DNA from: Variovorax sp. KK3
GTDB lineage: Bacteria; Pseudomonadota; Gammaproteobacteria; Burkholderiales; Burkholderiaceae_C
Assembly (NCBI RefSeq): GCF_001984055.1
Contig: NZ_LYVO01000057.1
Location: 1 to 46,459 of the forward strand
Length of the DNA: 46,459 bases
Reading direction: 5' to 3'
The notes beneath the pieces are model-generated. The model was not told the DNA's origin and did no database searches. It saw only the letters and a list, made by a program, of their open reading frames with translations. Of the stretch, positions 40,496 to 46,459 are shown one piece after another (position 1 is the first letter of the stretch; each line of letters begins with the position of its first letter). Position numbers and translations under genes: made by a program.

Positions 40496-40894
40496 ATGCC
40501 TCACATCGTCATCCACCTCTCGGGCCAGCCCGACGCGCAACTCACCCGCCGCGTCGTCGACACCGTGGCCGAACTTACCCAGAGCGTGCTGGGCAAGAAG
40601 CTGCCGGTCATCGCCACCACCGTGCAGTACGTCGCCGACGACGCCTGGTTCATCGGAGGCCGCACGCTGGCCGAGCTCGGCCAGTCGGCCTTCCACCTGG
40701 ACATCAGCATCACCGACGAAACCAACACCAAGGCCGAGAAGGCGCGCTACCTGCGCGAGATCTACTCGGCGATGGCGGCGCTGCGGAAGAACCTTCACGA
40801 GGTGTCCTACGTGTACCTGATCGACGCCCGCGCCGCGGCCTACGGCTACGGCGGGCTCACGCAGGAATACCGCCACCAGCAGGCCGGCGTGTGA
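40496..40894 (+). CDS. Tautomerase family protein (4-oxalocrotonate tautomerase-like)
   Basis: A 132-aa protein starting MPHIVIHLSG; removal of Met would expose Pro1, the catalytic base of the tautomerase superfamily. The chain continues with the beta-alpha-beta pattern (AQLTRRVVDTVAELTQSVLG, TTVQYVADDAWFIGG) and is about twice the length of a classic 4-OT subunit. Substrate unknown. Divergent from the LysR regulator, which probably controls it. Confidence 0.85.
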   Translation: MPHIVIHLSGQPDAQLTRRVVDTVAELTQSVLGKKLPVIATTVQYVADDAWFIGGRTLAELGQSAFHLDISITDETNTKAEKARYLREIYSAMAALRKNLHEVSYVYLIDARAAAYGYGGLTQEYRHQQAGV

Positions 40895-40934
40895 GCAGCG
40901 GCCCGAAACCGGTCTTGGCGGCAGAATAGGCCGG

Positions 40935-42287
40935 ATGCAAGACAGCCTGGGCAACCCCGTCACGCTGGACGATCCTTCGAGCCTGCGGGCCGTCGACGCC
41001 TTCGTCGAGGGATTCATCTCCTGCGAGGCGAGGGCCGTCGACGTACTGTCGGCGGCGCAGGATCCGAGCCCCCTGGTGCAGGCCTACTGCGCCACGCTGC
41101 ATCTCTTCGCCGAGTCGCGTGACGCCGTGCAGAACGCGCGGCCCTTTCTCGAACGCGCGCAGGCCGGTGCCGACCGCGCCACCGGGCGCGAGCGGCGCTA
41201 CATCGAGGCCGTCGCCGCCTGGGCCGCCGGCGACATCACGCGCGCGATCGCCCTGCACCAAGAGCAAGCCCGCGAGCACCCGCGCGACCTGGCGTCGCTC
41301 AAGCTCGGCCAGTACCACTGCTTCAACGTCGGCGATTGCCCCGGCATGCTGCGGCTCGCGCTGGTGGCGCTGCCGGCCGCGGCCGACGTGCCCCATCTGC
41401 ACGGCATGGCCGCCTTCGGCCACGAGCAATGCCACCTGATGCGCGAAGCCGAAGCCAGCGCGCGCCGTGCGATCGCAATGAAACGCAAGGAGCCCTGGGC
41501 CCACCACGCGCTGGGCCACGTGATGTTGACCGAAGGGCGCCTGGCCGAAGGCCTGGACTTCCTGCGCAGCGTCAGCGACACCTGGGTCGGGCTCAACTCC
41601 TTCATGGTCACCCACAACTGGTGGCACGTGGCCCTGTTCCTGATCGACCTGGGCCGCGACGCGGAGGCATTGGCGGTGTACGACGAGCGGGTGTGGGGCG
41701 TGGTCAAGGACTACTCGCAGGACCAGATCGGGGCCGTCTCGCTGCTGGCTCGCCTGGAACTGGCCGGCATCGACGTCGGCGGGCGCTGGGAAGACCTGGC
41801 CGTCTACCTGTCGCAGCGGCTCGACGACCACGTGCTGCCCTTCCTCGACCTGCAATACGTGTACGGCCTGGCGCGCGCCGGGCGGCCCGAGGCCGAGCGC
41901 CTGCTCCACAACATCGAGGCCTTCGCGCCGAACGCACCCGCGTCGACACGCGCGGCCTGGCAGCGCGTCTGCGTGCCGGCGGCACGCGGCCTGCTGGCCC
42001 ATGCGCGCGGCGACGCGGCCGGCGCAATCGAGGGCCTGGGCGTGGCGTTGCCGCGCCTGGTGGAGATCGGCGGCAGCCATGCGCAGCGCGACCTGTTCGA
42101 ACAGGTGTATCTCGATGCCCTGGTCGCCCGCGGGACCGAAAGCACGCTGGCCAGCGCGCAGGGTTTGCTGCAGCAGCAGGTCAACGGGCAACCGCAGTCG
42201 CAGCGGCTCCGGCGGCAGGCCGGCCGGGTGTACGCCGCGCTCGGGCTGCCGCAGTTGATGTCCAATCGGTCGAACCACCCCGCATAG
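40935..42287 (+). CDS. TTC38-like tetratricopeptide-repeat protein
   Basis: A 450-aa soluble helical protein resembling the TTC38 (tetratricopeptide repeat protein 38) family. Segments include RRYIEAVAAWAAGDITRAIA, GMAAFGHEQCHLMREAEASA, PWAHHALGHVMLTEGRLAEG and THNWWHVALFLIDLGRDAEA, the last with the conserved 'HNwWHlaLf' motif. No signal peptide. Cellular role is unknown in bacteria. A LysE-type exporter gene follows closely and may be cotranscribed. Confidence 0.87.
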   Translation: MQDSLGNPVTLDDPSSLRAVDAFVEGFISCEARAVDVLSAAQDPSPLVQAYCATLHLFAESRDAVQNARPFLERAQAGADRATGRERRYIEAVAAWAAGDITRAIALHQEQAREHPRDLASLKLGQYHCFNVGDCPGMLRLALVALPAAADVPHLHGMAAFGHEQCHLMREAEASARRAIAMKRKEPWAHHALGHVMLTEGRLAEGLDFLRSVSDTWVGLNSFMVTHNWWHVALFLIDLGRDAEALAVYDERVWGVVKDYSQDQIGAVSLLARLELAGIDVGGRWEDLAVYLSQRLDDHVLPFLDLQYVYGLARAGRPEAERLLHNIEAFAPNAPASTRAAWQRVCVPAARGLLAHARGDAAGAIEGLGVALPRLVEIGGSHAQRDLFEQVYLDALVARGTESTLASAQGLLQQQVNGQPQSQRLRRQAGRVYAALGLPQLMSNRSNHPA

Positions 42288-42297
42288 GAGCATCGCC

Positions 42298-42924
42298 TTG
42301 CCCATCGAAACCTGGCTCGCCTTCGTCGCCGCTTCCGCGGTGCTGCTCATCATTCCCGGACCGACCATCCTGACGGTCATCAGCTATTCCATGACGCATG
42401 GCCGCCGCGCCAACATACCCCTGGTGGCGGCCGTCGCCCTGGGTGACTCGACGGCGCTGGCGGTGTCGCTGCTCGGCCTGGGTGCGCTGCTCGCGGCCTC
42501 GGCCTTCTGGTTCACGGTGGTCAAGTGGGCCGGCGGCCTGTACCTGATCTACCTGGGCCTCAAGCTGCTGCGCGCCGGCGCTTCGTCGGCCACCGTGGCG
42601 GCCCCGGCGGCGCCGGGCTCGCGCTGGCGCCTGTTCGCCAACACCTGGCTCGTGACGGCGTTGAACCCCAAGGGCATCGTGTTCTTCGTGGCCTTCCTGC
42701 CGCAGTTCCTGCGGCCGGGCGAGGACGTGAGCCGACAGCTGTGGATACTGGCGCTGACCTTCGTGGTAATGGCGACGCTGAACGCGACGCTCTATGCGGT
42801 GTTCGCTGCCTCGGCGCGCAAGCTGCTGAGCTCGCCGCGCGCGCAACGGCGCTTTCATCTGGCGGGCGGCTCGCTGCTCACGGCTGCGGGCATCTGGGCG
42901 CTCCTCGCAAAACGCCCGGCCTAG
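42298..42924 (+). CDS. LysE/RhtB-family amino-acid exporter
   Basis: A 208-aa membrane protein starting at a TTG with a good Shine-Dalgarno (AGGAG, 42286-42290). Six transmembrane helices are predicted; the family motif is IIPGPTILTVISYSMTHGRR near residue 18. It should export amino acids or related compounds across the inner membrane; the specific substrate is not predictable. It follows the TPR gene by 10 nt. Confidence 0.93.
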   Translation: MPIETWLAFVAASAVLLIIPGPTILTVISYSMTHGRRANIPLVAAVALGDSTALAVSLLGLGALLAASAFWFTVVKWAGGLYLIYLGLKLLRAGASSATVAAPAAPGSRWRLFANTWLVTALNPKGIVFFVAFLPQFLRPGEDVSRQLWILALTFVVMATLNATLYAVFAASARKLLSSPRAQRRFHLAGGSLLTAAGIWALLAKRPA

Positions 42925-42966
42925 CTGCGCAGCGGGCTCGAACCCGCCGGCGCCATCGACCTCGGC

Positions 42967-43641
42967 TCAGGACTTCTTCAGATGCCGGCTCTGGTCGTAG
43001 GTCGGCTGCGCCGGCAGGCCGTCGAGGTGCGCCGTGTCCGCCCAGTCGAGGATCTCGATCTGCGTCGGCCGTGCGGCGTCGGCGATGCGAATGCGGTTGA
43101 AGCCCGCGTTGGGAATCTCGCTCTGGCGCGGCCCGTTGAGCCCCAGCCCGCGCACCGTGCGCCACACCATGTCGAGCACCCCGCCGTGCGTCACGACGAT
43201 CACCGTCCGCCCGTCGTATTCGGCGGCGAGCTTCCCCAGCGTTTCCATGGTGCGCGCATGAAACTGGCGCGGCGTTTCGCCCTCGGGCATGGCGTGGTCC
43301 TCGCTGAACTTCAGCCAGTCCTCCCAGGCACGCGGATGCTGCGCCTGGATCTCCTCGGCACGCATGCCCTCGACGATGCCGAAATGCTGCTCGCGCAACG
43401 CGACCGAGGTGAGGATGTCGAGGCCCAGTTGCTGCGCCGTCGGCGTGGCGGTCTGCTGCGCGCGCATCAGGTCGCTGCTGACCAGGTGCGTCGCCCTCGT
43501 CTCGCTCGCCATGCGCAGGCCCAGCCTGCGTGCCTGCTCGTGGCCGGTGTCGTTGAGGGGTACGTCGATGTGGCCCTGGAAGCGCAGCTCGCGGTTCCAG
43601 TCGGTTTCGCCGTGGCGAATCAGGATGAGTTCGATGGACAT
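42967..43641 (-). CDS. Histidine phosphatase family protein (phosphoglycerate mutase-like)
   Basis: A 224-aa branch-1 histidine phosphatase. The RHG motif is in ILIRHGETDWNRELRFQGHI, the second catalytic His in VVTHGGVLDMVWR, and the acceptor Glu in REQHFGIVEGMRAEEI. Such enzymes dephosphorylate sugar phosphates or small metabolites (relatives: GpmB, CobC-like). Cofactor-dependent mutase activity is less likely in this branch. Not linked functionally to its neighbours. Confidence 0.93.
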   Translation of the reverse strand: MSIELILIRHGETDWNRELRFQGHIDVPLNDTGHEQARRLGLRMASETRATHLVSSDLMRAQQTATPTAQQLGLDILTSVALREQHFGIVEGMRAEEIQAQHPRAWEDWLKFSEDHAMPEGETPRQFHARTMETLGKLAAEYDGRTVIVVTHGGVLDMVWRTVRGLGLNGPRQSEIPNAGFNRIRIADAARPTQIEILDWADTAHLDGLPAQPTYDQSRHLKKS

Positions 43642-43723
43642 GGAGTACGGCTATTGTCATCGCATCCGATGTCGGCTCGACGACGATGCCGGACGCGGAG
43701 AACGGATCACGGAGAATGCGCCG

Positions 43724-44437
43724 ATGCCCCGACTAGTCCTGCTGCCCGGCCTCGCCTGCGACGAGCGCCTCTGGGAAGCCCAGATACCCGCCCTGACCGC
43801 CCTGCCCGCCTCGCTCGACGTGCGCGTGAGCGACGTCCACATGCGGCACGACCGCATCGAGACCATGGCCGCGGCGGTGCTGCGCGAACACCCGGGTCCA
43901 CTGGTGCTGTGCGGCGCCTCGATGGGCGGCATGATCGCGATGGAGGCCGCACGCCAGGCGCCCGAGCGCATCGCCGGACTGGCTTTGCTCGGCACCAACC
44001 CGCGCCCCGAGACACCCGAGATGGTCGAGCTGCGCACGTCGGCCATCGAGCTTTTCGAGCAAGGCGAAGCAGCCGACGTGATCCAGTTCAATGCCGGCTT
44101 CGCCTTTCATCCCGCGCAGGCGGCCGATGCAGCCCTGGTCAAGCGTTACGTGACGCTCGTGCTCGATGCCGGCGCGGACCAGCTCATTCGCCAGAACCGC
44201 GCCTTGATGGTGCGTCCCGACCAGCGGCCGCATCTGCCCTCGCTGCGCTGCCCGGTGCTCATCATGTGCGGCGACAGCGACAAGCTCACCGCGCCCGAAT
44301 GCTCGCGCGAAATGGCCGACCTGATGCCGCACGCCGAACTGGTGTGGGTCGAGGCCTGCGGCCACATGTTGACCATGGAGAAGCCGGCGTTCGTCAATGC
44401 CACGCTGGTGCGCTGGCTGCAGCGCGTGGTGGCGTAG
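43724..44437 (+). CDS. Alpha/beta hydrolase
   Basis: A 237-aa alpha/beta-hydrolase fold protein. The nucleophile elbow is GASMGG with Ser, preceded by PLVLCG; the acid is in CGDSDKLTAP and the catalytic His in ACGHMLTMEKP. The start MPRLVLLPGLACDERLWE resembles the BioH/MenH-like 'LPGLacd' group. Substrate unknown. I chose the ATG at 43724 because the upstream extension is antisense to the phosphatase gene. Confidence 0.9.
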   Translation: MPRLVLLPGLACDERLWEAQIPALTALPASLDVRVSDVHMRHDRIETMAAAVLREHPGPLVLCGASMGGMIAMEAARQAPERIAGLALLGTNPRPETPEMVELRTSAIELFEQGEAADVIQFNAGFAFHPAQAADAALVKRYVTLVLDAGADQLIRQNRALMVRPDQRPHLPSLRCPVLIMCGDSDKLTAPECSREMADLMPHAELVWVEACGHMLTMEKPAFVNATLVRWLQRVVA

Positions 44438-44440
44438 CGC

Positions 44441-45088
44441 CTAGCTGATCTGCCCGCCGGTCTCGCGCAGGTCTGCGCGCACCGCGAGCGCGGTCGCGAC
44501 CGAGATGCGCAGTGCGGCGACGATCGTGTCCAGCGCCATGCTCGGCGCGCCCGGATACCGCGCAGCCTGCTCCGGCAAGTAGGGAATGTGGATGAAGCCG
44601 CCGCGCAGTCCCGGCGCCGGGCGCGTCGCGATGCGGTGCATCAGGCCGAAGAACAGGTGATTGCAGACGAAGGTGCCGGCACTGTTCGACACCGAAGCCG
44701 GAATGCCGGCAGTGCGCAGCTCACGCACCATGGCCTTGATCGGCAAGGTCGAAAAGTAGGCGGCAGGCGCGCCCGGCACCACGGGCTCGTCGATCGGCTG
44801 GCAGCCCGCGTTGTCGCAGATGCGGCCATCGTCGACGTTGATCGCGACGCGCTCGGGCGTGATCTCGCTTCGGCCGCCGGCCTGGCCCACGCCGATCGCA
44901 AGCACCGGCTGCAATTCGTCGATGGCCGCATCGAGTTCGCGCAGCGCGGCGCCGAAGACGCAGGAGATGCGGCGCGCGTGCACCACGGCACCCTCGCAGC
45001 GCCATCCGTCGAGCGCGCGCACGGCCTCCCACGACGGGTTGATCGCGTCCTTGTCGAACGGTTCGAAGCCGGTCAGCAGGATGTTCAC
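44441..45088 (-). CDS. pcp: Pyroglutamyl-peptidase I
   Basis: A 215-aa cysteine peptidase (family C15). It starts MNILLTGFEPFDKDAINPSW; the Glu region is GVGQAGGRSEITPERVAIN, catalytic Cys in SAGTFVCNHLFFG and catalytic His in GGFIHIPYLPEQA. It removes N-terminal pyroglutamate from peptides in the cytosol. It lies 18 nt downstream of pxpA in the same direction, so the released 5-oxoproline can be hydrolysed by the Pxp enzyme encoded with it. Confidence 0.96.
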   Translation of the reverse strand: MNILLTGFEPFDKDAINPSWEAVRALDGWRCEGAVVHARRISCVFGAALRELDAAIDELQPVLAIGVGQAGGRSEITPERVAINVDDGRICDNAGCQPIDEPVVPGAPAAYFSTLPIKAMVRELRTAGIPASVSNSAGTFVCNHLFFGLMHRIATRPAPGLRGGFIHIPYLPEQAARYPGAPSMALDTIVAALRISVATALAVRADLRETGGQIS

Positions 45089-45106
45089 GCGCTCGAGCCC
45101 CGAAGC

Positions 45107-45847
45107 TCAGGCACTGGCCGAAATGGCGATGCCTTCGCCGGTCAGGCGCTCGCGGATACGGCGCGCGAAGGCGAGCGCATGGGCGCCGTCGCCGTGCAGG
45201 CAGACGGTCTGGGCATTGACCTGGACCTCCGTGCCGTCGATCGCCCGCACCCGGTGATCGCGCACGAGCGACAGCGTCTGCGCCAGCGACTGCTCTTCGT
45301 CGTCGATCAGCGCACCGGGCTGGCTGCGCGGCACCAGACTGCCGTCGGGCATGTAGCCCCGGTCGGCGAACACCTCTTCCACGGGCGTCAGCCCGGCGCG
45401 CCGGGCTGCATCGATCATGCCGCTGCCCGCCAGCCCGAAGAAGCGCAGGCCGGGGTCGAAGCGGCGCACCGCCTCGCACAAGGCCTCGGCCAGCGCGGGC
45501 TCCTTCACGGCCTGGTTGTAGAGCGCGCCGTGGGCCTTGACGTGTGCCAGCGTGCCGCCTTCTGCCTTGGCGATGGCCGCCAGCGCACCGATCTGGTAGA
45601 GCATGCCGGCGATGATTTCTTCGTGGGGCAGCTGCATTTCGCGGCGCCCGAAGTTCTCGCGGTCGGGGAAGCTCGGGTGCGCGCCGATCGCCACGCCGTT
45701 GCTCAATGCCCAGCGCACGCATTGGCGCATGGTGTTCGCGTTGCCGGCATGCCAGCCGCAGGCGATGTTGGCCGAACTCACGAGCTGTAGCAGGGCCTCG
45801 TCGGTGTCGCAGCCTTCGCCGAGGTCGGCATTGAGGTCAATCCGCAT
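45107..45847 (-). CDS. pxpA: 5-oxoprolinase subunit A (LamB/YcsF family)
   Basis: A 246-aa protein from the ATG at 45847 (Shine-Dalgarno AAGGAGA). It begins MRIDLNADLGEGCDTDEALL and has the family motifs SSANIACGWHAGN, GAHPSFPDRENFGRREM, and VKAHGALYN. With PxpB and PxpC it hydrolyses 5-oxoproline to glutamate using ATP. The start overlaps the pxpC stop by 11 nt. Length and motifs are as expected. Confidence 0.96.
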   Translation of the reverse strand: MRIDLNADLGEGCDTDEALLQLVSSANIACGWHAGNANTMRQCVRWALSNGVAIGAHPSFPDRENFGRREMQLPHEEIIAGMLYQIGALAAIAKAEGGTLAHVKAHGALYNQAVKEPALAEALCEAVRRFDPGLRFFGLAGSGMIDAARRAGLTPVEEVFADRGYMPDGSLVPRSQPGALIDDEEQSLAQTLSLVRDHRVRAIDGTEVQVNAQTVCLHGDGAHALAFARRIRERLTGEGIAISASA

Positions 45848-46459
45848 GGTGGGGTTCTCCTTGCGTCGGATTGTGCGCCGGCACCATCCACCCCGCAGCG
45901 GCCAGGCCCTGGCCGACGTGGGCGAGGTACCGCTGCTGCGCCGACCAGGCGTCGAGCGCCGCCGGCGCATCGACCTCGACCAGGCGCAGGCGACCATTGA
46001 GCGGCGCACGCGCGAGCTTCCACAGATCGGCACGGATCACCACGCCGATGCGCGGATAGCCGCCAGTAGTCTGCGAGTCGCCCATCAGGATGATCGGCTG
46101 GCCCGAGGGCGGCACTTGGATCGTGCCCGGGATCACGGCCGAGGACAGCATGTCGACGTTGCGCTTGCGCTTGAGCTCGGGCCCTTCGAGCCGGTTGCCC
46201 ATGCGGTTGCTTTGCGGCGTGATGCGCCAGGGCTCGCCCCACAGCAACTCGCGCGACGCGACGTTGAACTGCTCGAACTCCGGGCCGGGCATGACGCGCA
46301 GGACGGTGGCGCCATCGTCGTCCGGCCCCCACTCGGGCGGGCGCAGGCCGAAGGCGCGCTTCGCCAGTCGCGCAGCGTCGATGCCGGCCGGTCCCAAAGC
46401 CAGGCGGTCGCCCTTCTTCAAGGCGCGGCCCTGGTGCCCGCCGAAGCCCGCCTTGAGGT
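45837..46459 (-). CDS. pxpC: 5-oxoprolinase subunit C (biotin-dependent carboxyltransferase-like), cut by the right edge
   Basis: The C-terminal 206 residues of PxpC/KipA; the frame stays open to base 46459, so the N-terminus is outside. Recognisable segments: FGGHQGRALKKGDRLALG, the core RVMPGPEFEQF, RMGNRLEGPELKRK, and SGQPIILMGDSQTTGGYPRI, the family's most conserved stretch. It forms the PxpBC complex that processes 5-oxoproline. pxpB is presumably just beyond the edge. Confidence 0.95.
   Translation of the reverse strand, partial: LKAGFGGHQGRALKKGDRLALGPAGIDAARLAKRAFGLRPPEWGPDDDGATVLRVMPGPEFEQFNVASRELLWGEPWRITPQSNRMGNRLEGPELKRKRNVDMLSSAVIPGTIQVPPSGQPIILMGDSQTTGGYPRIGVVIRADLWKLARAPLNGRLRLVEVDAPAALDAWSAQQRYLAHVGQGLAAAGWMVPAHNPTQGEPHHAD

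Overview
The window reads as chromosome of a high-GC betaproteobacterium, most likely Comamonadaceae and probably Variovorax-like. This is inferred from gene order (nadK-recN-rapZ, a dynamin GTPase with mutY, mutM, a TPR protein with lolB and ispE, tRNA-Gln, prs, rplY, pth) and from protein style. No database was searched.

Left edge (1-2898): the 5' part of a type V autotransporter with an ESPR-type signal peptide runs off the left end, followed by an isolated TonB-dependent outer-membrane receptor. Accessory core (3061-17015): about 14 kb encodes part of a Ysc-type type III secretion system (T3SS) in two divergent operons that share a 148-bp control region at 9870-10017. The leftward operon is yopN(sctW)-tyeA-sycN-yscX-yscY-sctV-sctD-yscE-like-sctF, that is gatekeeper, export gate, inner ring and needle. 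The rightward operon encodes an LcrG-like protein, an unrecognised 318-aa protein, a 461-aa protein with a tip-protein-like C-terminus, a 174-aa EspA/Bsp22-like candidate filament protein, an SycD chaperone, a YopB-like translocator, a one-TM translocator candidate, a second SycD-like chaperone and a YscG-like TPR chaperone. The secretin, ATPase, C-ring, SctJ and SctRSTU are absent here, so the machine must be completed elsewhere or be incomplete. The rightward operon is the most novel part of the window.

Housekeeping block (17234-32681): tRNA-Arg(ACG) and a CAT-anticodon tRNA (probably Ile2) flank the T3SS. They are followed by hrcA and nadK (divergent), recN-rapZ, a dynamin GTPase overlapping mutY, mutM, TPR-lolB-ispE (translationally coupled), tRNA-Gln, prs, rplY, pth, a small secreted protein and a 2x[4Fe-4S] ferredoxin. 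Several clear intrinsic terminators are present.

Catabolic and transport block (32744-46459): a peptide/nickel-type ABC transporter (two permeases, two ATPases, a binding protein) is coupled to an amidase. Next come a LysR regulator divergent from a tautomerase, a TTC38-like TPR protein, a LysE exporter, a histidine phosphatase and an alpha/beta hydrolase. The right edge holds a leftward pyroglutamate set: pxpC (cut by the window end), pxpA and pcp. Pcp would release 5-oxoproline from peptides and Pxp would hydrolyse it to glutamate.
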